Positions 21,339 to 27,703 of a stretch of 29,284 bases of DNA are shown here, piece by piece. Where the stretch lies: positions 1 through 29,284 of the IMG/VR virus record IMGVR_UViG_3300020020_000131; one strand, 5' to 3'. The position numbers and the translations under genes are program-made. The stretch's first letter is position 1. Every line of letters begins with the position of its first letter. The notes beneath the pieces are model-generated. The model was not told the origin of the DNA. It was given only the letters and a program-made list of their open reading frames with translations, and searched no databases. Source of the DNA: a virus.

Positions 21339-21849
21339 GACGACGACGAGTTAACCAGACGACAGGCAAGGCGATGGCGACCATGTAGAACTTGCCGACG
21401 GTGTTGCCGAACCAGTGGGCGGTCGACCCGAACGCCAACGTCAGGAACAGCAACGAGTCGACGACTGCTCCGACGACGTTGGAGGCGATGACGGCCACTG
21501 ACCATTGGCGGCGACGCAGCGGGTCGTACACGGCGAAATCGGCAAGCTCCGACACGGCGAACGCTAAGCCGGATGCAGCGGCGATCGGCAGATAACCGCC
21601 GGGGATTGTGGCGGCGTCCTCGATCAGGTACGACACCCCGGCACCGAGGGCGATGGCAGCGAGCACCCAGCGTCGCCCGCCCAACTCATGGAGGGCATCG
21701 CGCAGTCCGAAGGCGAGCCCGGCGAAGTAGACGCCGGCTGGCGCTGCTAGACCGAATCCGATCGGGACGATCCCATATCGGCCGAGCGCCCAGTTCGCGG
21801 CGACGACGGTGCCGACGAACGCGGCGAACACCGCACATTTCACGGTCAT
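21298..21849 (-). CDS. VUT/YhhQ-like queuosine-precursor transporter
   Basis: 183 residues with about five or six membrane helices. 'GLRDALHELGGRR' at about residues 48-60 and 'GAGVSYLIEDAATI' are characteristic of the VUT (YhhQ, DUF165) family, which imports preQ0 or preQ1. 'GLAFAVSELADFAVYDPLRRR' at about 95-115 is the second family motif. The ATG at 21849 overlaps the upstream stop (ATGA); the reading frame runs 41 bp into the transglycosylase-like gene. Together they suggest that the phage salvages a deazaguanine precursor from the medium and inserts it into its DNA. Confidence 0.8.
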   Translation of the reverse strand: MTVKCAVFAAFVGTVVAANWALGRYGIVPIGFGLAAPAGVYFAGLAFGLRDALHELGGRRWVLAAIALGAGVSYLIEDAATIPGGYLPIAAASGLAFAVSELADFAVYDPLRRRQWSVAVIASNVVGAVVDSLLFLTLAFGSTAHWFGNTVGKFYMVAIALPVVWLTRRRRVVSRNALNTAGS

Positions 21850-22565
21850 GGCCCCTCGTTAAGAGCCAACTCACACAGCAGCGAGCATTCGAACGATGGT
21901 TCGTCGGCGTGGTTCCCTCGGTCGGGGTCTAATTCATCGAGGAACACGTCTTTGAGGCAGGAGTGCCCGATGTCCCGTTCTAGCTTCGCCATGCGGGCGA
22001 ACACGTCGGGGAAGTCGCGGCGGATCTTGTTCCAGTAGCCCATGCCACCCTTGACGCAGCCCACACAGTTGTTGTTGCGGTAGCCGAGCAGATACATGGT
22101 GGGCAGGGTGATCCCGGCCCGGTCGATGACGGCGAGACAGTCCGATTTGGTGAGCCCGGCGTCGATCAGCGGCGTGGAGAGGTTTACGTCGGGGTTGTTG
22201 TCGCGGAAACGCTGCGCACGTCCTCGTTCTTCGACGGTGTATCCGAACACTTGGATGTCGTTGGGCTCCTGGAAGGCGAAGCGGACTTTGCGTTTCAACT
22301 CTGCGGTGCAGAGGGCACCGGCGGGCGAGTTGAGGAACCGGCGCTCCTCCCACACCTGCCACGTGTCGATGTAGCGATCGGAGCGGAGGCGGACGACGTC
22401 GACGTTGAGCCACTTCTCGACGTCACAGATAAACCGTTCGTTGTCGGGGTGTTCACTGCCGGGGTTGGTGTAGGCGAGAACAACGTCGTCATGGTCGCGG
22501 AGAGTGAGGCGTGCGGCGACGGCGGAGGCTGCGCCTGCGGAGAACCAAACGAGGTGACGGGTCAT
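21846..22565 (-). CDS. PP-loop ATPase of the PAPS-reductase family
   Basis: 239 residues; ATGA junctions at both ends. 'HLVWFSAGAASAVAARL' (residues 4-20) is a PP-loop, the pyrophosphate-binding motif of N-type ATP pyrophosphatases, with the usual SGGxDS changed to SAGAAS. 'VLAYTNPGSEHPDNERF' follows as in PAPS reductase-like proteins. Cys86 in 'AGALCTAELKR' and the 'NNNCVGCVKGG' pair (C167, C170) could hold an iron-sulfur cluster or Zn. Relatives adenylate a substrate and transfer sulfur or nitrogen. Beside the deazaguanine genes, a base-modifying step is plausible; phosphorothioation alone would need Dnd partners, none of which is visible. Confidence 0.78.
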   Translation of the reverse strand: MTRHLVWFSAGAASAVAARLTLRDHDDVVLAYTNPGSEHPDNERFICDVEKWLNVDVVRLRSDRYIDTWQVWEERRFLNSPAGALCTAELKRKVRFAFQEPNDIQVFGYTVEERGRAQRFRDNNPDVNLSTPLIDAGLTKSDCLAVIDRAGITLPTMYLLGYRNNNCVGCVKGGMGYWNKIRRDFPDVFARMAKLERDIGHSCLKDVFLDELDPDRGNHADEPSFECSLLCELALNEGP

Positions 22566-23179
22566 CGGCGGAGGCGACGGTAGCCGGGGCGGTCAGGGTT
22601 GCCGAGGTGGGCGGCCGGACGCCCGGCCGGTTTCGCCTCGGCACGGGCGGCCATACGATCGATTTGGCGGGTGAGGTAGGTGCCGACAGACTCGCCGTGA
22701 ACTTCGGCACGAGCGGAGACGATCTGCCAGGTGGCCTCGGAGAGTTGCAAGGCGACGATGCGGCCGGCGACCTTGCCCTCGGCGGCGTCGATGGCCTTGA
22801 TGACCTTGCGGCGGGTGGGCGGAGAGGCATCTGAGGAGGCGGCGATGACCTGCTCGACGATTGGCTTGTTGACGGCCATTCGGCGGGAGTCTGATTCCAG
22901 TTTCGCGGGGACACCGCGACCCCGGGCGCGGCCCCTTCCTACCAGGCGCGATAGCTCACCTAATTTCGTCTCAGCGCGCCGCTTCTCAGCCTCGATCGCG
23001 GCGAGCCCGACAGCCTCCGGGGAGGCTCGGAACATGCCGGCGATCACATCTAGTTCGGCGATGAGTTGAGCCAGCTCGGTGGGATCGCTGGCGGCCTGAC
23101 GAATCTCGGTTGAACGAGCCACGAGCCCGTCGATGGTGGCGACATCGACGGATCCTTTGACGGCGGGGAGCAGGTTCAC
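22562..23179 (-). CDS. Hypothetical helical DNA-binding-like protein
   Basis: 205 residues from a GTG at 23179, overlapping the RHH gene stop (GTGA). Mostly helical. Residues 1-70 include 'VATIDGLVARSTEIRQAA' and a heptad-like segment; 71-100 are very basic ('EAEKRRAETKLGELSRLVGRGRARGRG'), followed by helices up to 'VGTYLTRQIDRMAARAEAK'. The charge pattern resembles ParB-like or adaptor proteins in phages, but no definite motif is visible. Coupling to the RHH gene suggests a joint function in regulation or partition. Confidence 0.62.
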   Translation of the reverse strand: MNLLPAVKGSVDVATIDGLVARSTEIRQAASDPTELAQLIAELDVIAGMFRASPEAVGLAAIEAEKRRAETKLGELSRLVGRGRARGRGVPAKLESDSRRMAVNKPIVEQVIAASSDASPPTRRKVIKAIDAAEGKVAGRIVALQLSEATWQIVSARAEVHGESVGTYLTRQIDRMAARAEAKPAGRPAAHLGNPDRPGYRRLRR

Positions 23180-23346
23180 TGCTGCTCATCTTCCTTGGGT
23201 GGCGGGCCGGAACTGGCGAGGATGATCCGGCGAGCGAACTCACCAGGTGAATCACCCACGGCGAAGGCTTCGGCCTTGAAGCGTTCGTGTTCGGCGAGAG
23301 GGAGGCGGAAAGCGATCGGGGGACCTTTGGTCGGTTTACGCGGCAT
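23176..23346 (-). CDS. Small ribbon-helix-helix-like regulator
   Basis: 56 residues. After a basic start ('MPRKPTKG'), 'PPIAFRLPLAEHERFKAEA' is a short beta strand then helix, and 'SPGEFARRIILASS' is the second helix, the order and length of an RHH (Arc/MetJ-type) domain. The tail is acidic and disordered. RHH proteins bind DNA as dimers. A near-palindrome lies just upstream of the start, so self-repression is plausible. The stop overlaps the GTG of the next gene. Confidence 0.68.
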   Translation of the reverse strand: MPRKPTKGPPIAFRLPLAEHERFKAEAFAVGDSPGEFARRIILASSGPPPKEDEQQ

Positions 23347-23354
23347 CACCAGAA

Positions 23355-23367
23355 GTTAACCGTTTAC
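23355..23367. promoter_or_regulatory. Candidate operator palindrome for the RHH regulator
   Basis: GTTAACCGTTTAC reads the same on the other strand at 10 of 13 positions. It lies 9 bp upstream of the RHH start and includes the stop codon of the preceding gene. RHH dimers usually bind such short inverted repeats. The GTAAAC half is also part of the TTTAC promoter core, which may be coincidental. Confidence 0.45.
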
Positions 23368-23681
23368 AGACGGCAACCTTGCGGATAGGTGACGGCGAGG
23401 TCTCGGACGGTGACGATGATGGCGTGCTCCCAGTCACCGGGCTTCCGGTTGGCAGCCGCCTGAGCGAACAGCCACTCCATGACATCGGCCGGGAGGGCAG
23501 GGCCGGCGGCGCGGGCTTGGCGGAGGAGCCGGTTGAGCCAGGCGTTCACCGTGGTGTGTTCATGTTCGGCTTGTTCCTCGACCCAGGCGACGAGGTTGGT
23601 GGGGGCACGGACAGCGAGGACCTTGCCGCGTTTGCGGAAGGGGGGGTCGGGGGTGCGGATGCCGGAGAGCTCCAACGTCAC
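23364..23681 (-). CDS. Hypothetical protein with RHH-like segment
   Basis: 105 residues from a GTG at 23681 overlapping the Zn-ribbon stop (GTGA). 'RGKVLAVRAPTNLVAWVEEQAEHEHTTVNAWLNRLLRQA' (cited for its strand-helix-helix order, residues 17-56 approximately) resembles an RHH domain: 'KVLAVRAPTNL' strand, then two helices. The rest is helical ('PADVMEWLFAQAAAN'). A second DNA-binding protein next to the RHH gene would suit a regulatory pair, but the evidence is only fold-level. Confidence 0.62.
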   Translation of the reverse strand: MTLELSGIRTPDPPFRKRGKVLAVRAPTNLVAWVEEQAEHEHTTVNAWLNRLLRQARAAGPALPADVMEWLFAQAAANRKPGDWEHAIIVTVRDLAVTYPQGCRL

Positions 23682-23803
23682 GGGAGGGGAGTCCAGGCGT
23701 CGGGGACGCCGCAGCCGTCGCAGCGGTAGCGGGCGAGGTTCGGGTCGAGCGTGCAGCGCCCGTTGTTGATGATGTAGCCGCAGAGACGGCACAGCCACTT
23801 CAT
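23678..23803 (-). CDS. 41-residue Zn ribbon
   Basis: ATGA at the start (23803) and GTGA at the stop. 'LCRLCGYIINNGRC' (C5, C8) and 'YRCDGCGVPDAW' (C28, C31) form a rubredoxin-type four-Cys ribbon with the usual spacing. Too short for an enzyme; perhaps protein or nucleic-acid binding. Confidence 0.75.
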   Translation of the reverse strand: MKWLCRLCGYIINNGRCTLDPNLARYRCDGCGVPDAWTPLP

Positions 23804-24069
23804 GACGGGGTCCGCAGGGTGATGGTGTAGTGGCAGTCGGCGGACCAGGACCGGACGAGGGTTGCCCCGGAAGCGTTGCGCTCCTCGATGTCCAGCGAGA
23901 TATGGAACCGGGTGTTGATGACGGAGGAGACACCGAGGCGCTCACCTTCGGGAATGAGGGACCAGAGGACTTCTTCGGCGGCCGTGTAGAGACTGTTGAG
24001 GGTGGCGGCTTCCACGACGAACTCGACGGTCATCGATTCGGTCGCCGGATCGTACATCTTGGTCATCAT
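23800..24069 (-). CDS. Hypothetical 89-residue beta protein
   Basis: ATG at 24069 after CGAGGGGCC; an adjacent ATG at 24066 is also possible. Beta-rich with 'ESMTVEFVVEAATLNSLYTAAEEVL' then 'TRFHISLDIEERN' and 'DCHYTITLRTP', a two-layer alpha/beta shape like secreted or virion small proteins. No family is recognised. Confidence 0.62.
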   Translation of the reverse strand: MMTKMYDPATESMTVEFVVEAATLNSLYTAAEEVLWSLIPEGERLGVSSVINTRFHISLDIEERNASGATLVRSWSADCHYTITLRTPS

Positions 24070-24134
24070 GGCCCCTCGTTTCGGATGGTGGCGGAGGATT
24101 CGTAGACGACGAGGACATCACGCAGATAGGTCAT
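24066..24134 (-). CDS. 22-residue micro-protein
   Basis: MTYLRDVLVVYE...NEGP. ATGA overlaps at both ends (with the methyltransferase stop and the 24069 gene start) argue that it is translated, at least as a coupling leader. The coding sequence contains AACGAGGGGCC, the ribosome-binding site of the next gene. A leader-peptide role is as likely as a functional product. Confidence 0.4.
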   Translation of the reverse strand: MTYLRDVLVVYESSATIRNEGP

Positions 24135-24823
24135 CGGGTGAACACGATCAGGTAGGAGTGATGGCGGCGTGCCCGGATCGGCTCGAAGATGTTGTGCCCG
24201 CCCGGCCCGGGGCCGGTGTGGTGGACGATCTGATCGTGCTTCACCCAACCGCGTTGCAACGCCAGCATTGTGACTTCGTGCGGGATGTCATGGAACGTCG
24301 ATATGCGCTCGCCGTCGTGCGACGGCGAAACGACAGATCCCTGAGCGAACTCCATGCACTTGACGAGCACGAACCGATCAGCGACGCGCAGAACCTCATG
24401 CAGCCCATCGAGGATGAGCGGCAACGGCCCGGCCGAGCCGTGAAACGGTGCGAGCCCGAACCGGCGCCGGAAATCGGCTACGCCCGCTGTGGTTGCTTCG
24501 GTGCCACTGTGCACGTACGGCGGGTCATAGGTCACACTGGCGAACGATCGATCCGGGTGAGGAAGGCAACGGAAATCGACGCCGTCGAGATCGAGATCGT
24601 GGAACGTGAACGGATTCGGTGTGAACCGCCGCCACCATCCGCCAGCGGTGTCGCCATTGCCGTAGGTGACATCGAGCACCGAGCCGGTGAGGTACATCGG
24701 GGCGACAGCGGCGATCAGCTCTGCGTTGGTGCCGGTGAACACCGACGGCATGATCCAGCCCTGCGGGCGTGCCGGAACGAGGTCGGGGAACATCGACTCC
24801 TGGACGTCGCGGGGCTTACCCAT
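24131..24823 (-). CDS. DNA methyltransferase with DPPY motif
   Basis: 230 residues. Motif I is 'VLDVTYGNGDT' (residues 49-59), the SAM-binding loop; motif IV is 'SVTYDPPYVHSG' (about 96-107), the catalytic DPPY loop of N6-adenine or N4-cytosine methyltransferases. 'RFVLVKCMEF' forms a later strand. The order I then IV and the small size fit a phage orphan methyltransferase without its own restriction enzyme. It modifies phage DNA, probably to resist host restriction. The next gene follows directly, and the small terminase is two genes upstream. Confidence 0.83.
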   Translation of the reverse strand: MGKPRDVQESMFPDLVPARPQGWIMPSVFTGTNAELIAAVAPMYLTGSVLDVTYGNGDTAGGWWRRFTPNPFTFHDLDLDGVDFRCLPHPDRSFASVTYDPPYVHSGTEATTAGVADFRRRFGLAPFHGSAGPLPLILDGLHEVLRVADRFVLVKCMEFAQGSVVSPSHDGERISTFHDIPHEVTMLALQRGWVKHDQIVHHTGPGPGGHNIFEPIRARRHHSYLIVFTR

Positions 24824-25033
24824 TCAGGCTGACACCCAACGCGCATCGATGCGGCGCCCGGCCGTGTTGTAGACGTGCACGTACACGCAGGGGCCGGTCG
24901 GGCGGAGCTGCTCCAGGTCGAAGAACGAATGCCAGCCGGTCGTCGGGGGAACCGTCCGACCGGGGATCACCTCGACCCGGGCGCCGGGATGGAGGCGACG
25001 CATCTTCTCCACCATCGTATCGAGCGGGGTCAT
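24824..25033 (-). CDS. Hypothetical 69-residue protein
   Basis: The ATG at 25033 overlaps the terminase-like stop; its stop abuts the methyltransferase ATG without a gap. 'TMVEKMRRLHPGARVEVIPGR' and 'GWHSFFDLEQL' with a final 'CVYVHVYNTAGRRID' strand. No family is recognised. Confidence 0.6.
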   Translation of the reverse strand: MTPLDTMVEKMRRLHPGARVEVIPGRTVPPTTGWHSFFDLEQLRPTGPCVYVHVYNTAGRRIDARWVSA

Positions 25034-25647
25034 GGCTCCTCGGATGAGGTTGTTTCGATGGCGGCCATTCGGCGGGCTACCAGGGTCATAGCTTCCTCCA
25101 GAGCCCGACCAACATCGGGCGTATCGGACATGTCGACGGTCGCCAACCTGAGCGTCGCTTTGGCGCCGTACACGTCGGGGTACTGATGCTCCAGCTTGAA
25201 CCGCAACGCATCGAGGGAGGGGAGCAACGTCTCGATCGTTTCGTTCTCTTCGACAACCTGTCCGGCGACGAGTTTGCGGCGGCGGGTGGTCTTGGAGAGT
25301 CCGCCACGGACGTGCTGTTCGAGGAGGATTTCGCCGCGGGATCGGTTGGTGTCGACGGCCATGGTGAGGGCTTCGTAGAAGAGGGCGAGGTCTTGTTGTT
25401 CAGGGGTGAAGTCGCGGGCCCAATCGGCGGTGCTCGCTTGGTAGCGGGTCCATTGGACGCGGCCTTCGTTGAGCCAGGTTTGGAGGAGGGCGGTGTCGAT
25501 GCCGGCGGCGCCTGCGGCGGAGTAGGGGTTGGAGCCGGCTTCGACTTGGCGGAGGATGAATTGGGCGATGGTGGCGTCGTTGGCGTGGGCGGCGTGGGGT
25601 GAGGGGGAGTTTAGGGAGGGTTTACGTGGGTGTTCCCTGACGGTCAT
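25030..25647 (-). CDS. Putative terminase small subunit
   Basis: 205 residues from the ATG at 25647, which overlaps the stop of the preceding small gene. 'SNPYSAAGAAGIDTALLQTWLNEGR' (about residues 40-64, cited by its ends SNPYSA and WLNEGR) is a helix-turn-helix of the kind that opens small terminases. A helical 'TPEQQDLALFYEALTMAVDTN' oligomerisation-like region follows, then a charged C-terminal part. It should bind the packaging start site and hand DNA to TerL. TAACCT 7 nt before the ATG could serve as a leaderless -10, but no -35 is visible. The gap to terL is unusual. Confidence 0.68.
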   Translation of the reverse strand: MTVREHPRKPSLNSPSPHAAHANDATIAQFILRQVEAGSNPYSAAGAAGIDTALLQTWLNEGRVQWTRYQASTADWARDFTPEQQDLALFYEALTMAVDTNRSRGEILLEQHVRGGLSKTTRRRKLVAGQVVEENETIETLLPSLDALRFKLEHQYPDVYGAKATLRLATVDMSDTPDVGRALEEAMTLVARRMAAIETTSSEEP

Positions 25648-25817
25648 GGCGGGGAGGTTAGTCGGGTTGACCGTTGGGGTAGTTTTGCTCGGCTTCGGTG
25701 GCGTGTGCTCCGATGTCGGCGCCCCAGCCGGGCGGCAGCGGGTCCATCGCCACGGCCGCCGCAGGAGTGGGAAAGGGTTAGAGCGACGACCGTGGCGATG
25801 AGAGCTGTGAGCATCAT
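25644..25817 (-). CDS. Small protein with N-terminal membrane/lipobox-like segment
   Basis: 57 residues. 'MMLTALIATVVALTLSHSC' is a hydrophobic segment ending in Cys19, in a loose lipobox context (LSHSC). The rest is basic ('LGRRHRSTRHRSRAK'). ATGA junctions at both ends support translation. It could be a small lipoprotein or an anchor. The GC-rich, Arg-rich tail also resembles a shadow frame, so caution is due. Confidence 0.5.
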   Translation of the reverse strand: MMLTALIATVVALTLSHSCGGRGDGPAAARLGRRHRSTRHRSRAKLPQRSTRLTSPP

Positions 25818-26005
25818 TGGTCCTGCCGCCTCTCTTCGGCAAAGGCCTCGGCGCACGTCTGGCACAGCCACGCCGATGTCGTAGCGGTCTCTCTGCCGGA
25901 CCAGTCACGCTCCACGACGCGAACCTGCTTCTTCACTGTCCGCTCACTGCAAGAACACATGACGCACGGCACGACGGCAGGTGACAGGATCTCAATCTCA
26001 AGCAT
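25814..26005 (-). CDS. 63-residue four-Cys Zn protein
   Basis: ATG at 26005 (TGATG junction with the upstream stop). 'VPCVMCSCSERTV' (C14, C17, C19) and 'WLCQTCAEAF' (C48, C51) make a Zn ribbon around a basic beta segment ('KKQVRVVERDW'). Common type of small actinophage protein; function unknown. Confidence 0.72.
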   Translation of the reverse strand: MLEIEILSPAVVPCVMCSCSERTVKKQVRVVERDWSGRETATTSAWLCQTCAEAFAEERRQDQ

Positions 26006-26220
26006 CAGTCGAGTCCGCCCCTCCTGCGGATCTCGCCAATCGTCGTGACTTCGCCGGCCTTGAGGTGGACTGGGTGTGGCAGTTCCTCGGTGACGATCCC
26101 GCCGGGCGATTGCGTAAGAATCTTGTCGATGGTCGCAGCCTTCTGGACCGCGAAGGAAGGCGGGTGCGCGAGCGTAAACGTCGTGCGCCTGTAGCCGCAG
26201 TGGGGGCAGGGCGCTTCCAT
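26005..26220 (-). CDS. 71-residue protein with CxxC start
   Basis: 'MEAPCPHCGYRRTTF' has one CxxC pair. The following 'KAATIDKILTQSPGGIV' and 'PVHLKAGEVTTIGEIRRRG' resemble a small degraded Zn protein or a bridge. TGATG junctions at both ends. Function unknown. Confidence 0.65.
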   Translation of the reverse strand: MEAPCPHCGYRRTTFTLAHPPSFAVQKAATIDKILTQSPGGIVTEELPHPVHLKAGEVTTIGEIRRRGGLD

Positions 26221-26423
26221 CAGTACGGCGCCTGCGAGCGGCCCATCTCGCCGCTGTTGTGGAGCATCTTCTGCTCGGCGGAGCCATCCCAGGAGGAGGG
26301 CTTGGGCTTCGGCTTGGTCCGGCGCTCGGCGGCGACCTCACGCATGGCCTTCTTCAGCCGGCGGCACTCGATGAACCAGCCAACGGCCAGGATGATCAAG
26401 GGGATGGCGACCAGCATTTCCAT
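26220..26423 (-). CDS. 67-residue single-pass membrane protein
   Basis: Residues 3-20 ('MLVAIPLIILAVGWFIE') are a membrane helix. A basic cytoplasmic-type tail follows ('CRRLKKAMREVAAERRTKPKPK'). TTGACA lies about 30 bp upstream of the ATG at 26423 without a good -10. No family is recognised. Confidence 0.65.
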   Translation of the reverse strand: MEMLVAIPLIILAVGWFIECRRLKKAMREVAAERRTKPKPKPSSWDGSAEQKMLHNSGEMGRSQAPY

Positions 26424-26464
26424 AGTTTGAACCTACGCTTTCGTGTCAATCGGTCGGAAGTACA

Positions 26465-26737
26465 TCAGGTGGACTCCTTGTATTCGAGGTGGGTGATGAT
26501 GGCGTTGACCGCTGCGATCAGTTGGTTGAGCATCCCGGCGGTGGGAGGCTCCCGGTATTGGGGGAACCGGGGAGGTAGCGGCGGCACCTCGGCATGGAGG
26601 ACGGGTTCGGGTTCGGGTTCGCCGCGGATGATGTGGACCCAGCCGATGTCGGTGTGGATGACGAGGTTGCCGGTGGCGTAGACGCGGGGGAGTTTGTCGA
26701 GGTCGATCGGAGGCAACTCGCACATAGGTTCATGCAT
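26465..26737 (-). CDS. Hypothetical 90-residue protein
   Basis: ATG at 26737 overlaps the upstream stop by 8 bp; a second ATG four codons on is possible. Central 'LPRVYATGNLVIHTDIGWVHIIRGE' with a Pro/Glu-rich middle and a C-terminal helix ('MLNQLIAAVNAIITHLE'). Probably a small virion or regulatory protein. A ten-codon frame follows it with a TGATG junction (26433-26465, product MYFRPIDTKA), which I do not count as a gene. Confidence 0.62.
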   Translation of the reverse strand: MHEPMCELPPIDLDKLPRVYATGNLVIHTDIGWVHIIRGEPEPEPVLHAEVPPLPPRFPQYREPPTAGMLNQLIAAVNAIITHLEYKEST

Positions 26738-27077
26738 TGCGGTGGAAGTGCCCGGGGTCGATCTCGATGGAGCACATTCGTGCTTCGTTGATGTCACCGT
26801 GAGTGGGGAGTTGCGTGTCGGGTCTCAGGTCGCCTTCTGCTCGTCGGATGTAGCAGTACCGGAAGTGCTGCCAGGACATCGCCCGCAGGTCGCAGCCGAT
26901 CAGGGTGCAGCTGTCAAAGCTGATAAAGGGGTTGTCGGGGGGTGGCAGCAGGATGACGTTCTCCAACCGGACCCTGGCGACCACCGTGTACTGGCCAAGA
27001 TGCCAGGCGCCGTGGGTGATGGCGCAGCCGTTCAGGGCGGTGTAGTCGGCGAGGACGACGAGGGGGTAGTTGGTCAT
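26730..27077 (-). CDS. Possible pentapeptide-like repeat protein
   Basis: 115 residues from the ATG at 27077, behind the repeated GAGGTGACCGA ribosome-binding site. 'NGCAITHGAWHL', 'RVRLENVILL', 'FDSCTLIGCDLRAMSWQHFRYCYIRRAEG' show a loose five-residue periodicity with hydrophobic centre positions, as in pentapeptide repeat proteins, which mimic DNA or form small beta helices. The match is imperfect and Cys-rich. An alternative is a small virion decoration protein. Confidence 0.55.
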   Translation of the reverse strand: MTNYPLVVLADYTALNGCAITHGAWHLGQYTVVARVRLENVILLPPPDNPFISFDSCTLIGCDLRAMSWQHFRYCYIRRAEGDLRPDTQLPTHGDINEARMCSIEIDPGHFHRNA

Positions 27078-27094
27078 TCGGTCACCTCGAAGGT
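27072..27094. repeat. Junction repeat, copy a
   Basis: On the minus strand it reads ACCTTCGAGGTGACCGAATG at the end of one gene and the start of the next. It includes GAGGTGA (ribosome-binding site) and ATGA (stop/start overlap). Confidence 0.6.
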
Positions 27095-27232
27095 GGCGGC
27101 GCAGCCGCAGCGGTGCTTTCCGTCGTGGCCGGGGTCGAGGTTGCAGCCGTGTACGCCAGGACGCGGCTGCCAGTAGCGACAGCGGGTGCGGCTGTCGCCC
27201 CACGTCACCGGGCAGGCGAGAGTGAGCGTCAT
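27074..27232 (-). CDS. 52-residue Cys/His Zn-binding protein
   Basis: ATG at 27232 behind the same GAGG-type junction. Ligand-rich: C7, C18, then 'PGVHGCNLDPGHDGKHRCGCAATFE' with His28, Cys30, His36, His40, Cys42 and Cys44. This 'HGC...DPGHDGxHRC' pattern is one I associate with tiny actinophage proteins of unknown function. Ends 'TFEVTE' over the junction repeat. Confidence 0.72.
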   Translation of the reverse strand: MTLTLACPVTWGDSRTRCRYWQPRPGVHGCNLDPGHDGKHRCGCAATFEVTE

Positions 27233-27254
27233 TCGGTTGCCTCGAAGGTGTCGT
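27228..27254. repeat. Junction repeat, copy b
   Basis: Near-identical to the copy at 27450-27475 (26 bp aligned, 3 mismatches), with ACGACACCTTCGAGG ahead of the start codon at 27232. Confidence 0.6.
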
Positions 27255-27453
27255 ACAGCCATCCGAGGTGTGTGACGATCACGTCGAGCGGCTCCACCCC
27301 CAAGTTGAGCAGCGCGATCACGGTGTCCGCCCACTCGACCGGACGTTCACGTTCAACGAGGTATGCCTCAATGTCGGCGCGCCACACCTTCGCATCACGG
27401 GCGAACTGGTAGTGGGCGAACCCTGGTGACGGCGGATACGGACGTTCGATCAT
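27229..27453 (-). CDS. 74-residue hypothetical protein
   Basis: ATG at 27453; ends 'TFEATE' over the second junction repeat. Helical: 'HYQFARDAKVWRADIEAYLVE' and 'WADTVIALLNLGVEPLDVIVTHLGWL'. No family is recognised. Flanked by junction repeats on both sides, as if the gene had been inserted as a cassette. Confidence 0.65.
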   Translation of the reverse strand: MIERPYPPSPGFAHYQFARDAKVWRADIEAYLVERERPVEWADTVIALLNLGVEPLDVIVTHLGWLYDTFEATE

Positions 27454-27475
27454 TCGGTCACCTCAAAGGTGTCGT
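27450..27475. repeat. Junction repeat, copy c
   Basis: Same sequence as copy b apart from 3 bases, but the upstream gene reads it in another frame, ending at the TGA within GAGGTGA. The DNA, not the peptide, is therefore the conserved unit. Confidence 0.6.
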
Positions 27476-27703
27476 CCCGGCTCTCCGGTAAATCTCATCT
27501 ACGACCACCCAGTTAGCGGTGATCTCTCGGACGGCGCGGACTAGCGCGGCGTCGGCGTCTCGGGCAGTGAGGGCATCGGCAAAGGCTTCGAGGGCGTCAG
27601 CGGCCTCACGTGCGAGTTGGACAGCGTGTTGATGGGTGACGTAGCCGGGGGCCGTCAAAGAGAGTGCCCGTAGCCGCGCAACGAGGTCGGCGTGGTCGGT
27701 CAT
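27458..27703 (-). CDS. 81-residue helical protein
   Basis: ATG at 27703 overlaps the upstream stop (ATGA). Ala-rich and helical throughout ('HADLVARLRALS', 'AVQLAREAADALEAFADALTARDADAAL', 'LVRAVREITANWV'). It ends inside the third junction repeat, where its TGA is part of AGGTGA. No family is recognised. Confidence 0.65.
   Translation of the reverse strand: MTDHADLVARLRALSLTAPGYVTHQHAVQLAREAADALEAFADALTARDADAALVRAVREITANWVVVDEIYRRAGTTPLR

Noticed and set aside
22986-23255. 89-codon minus-strand frame overlapping the RHH gene
   Set aside because: Ser/Arg/Pro/His-rich alternative frame. The 56-residue RHH frame has a domain pattern and stop/start coupling to the next gene.
26433-26465. Ten-codon frame with TGATG junction
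   Set aside because: Too short to support; no conservation or ribosome-binding evidence can be read from the sequence.
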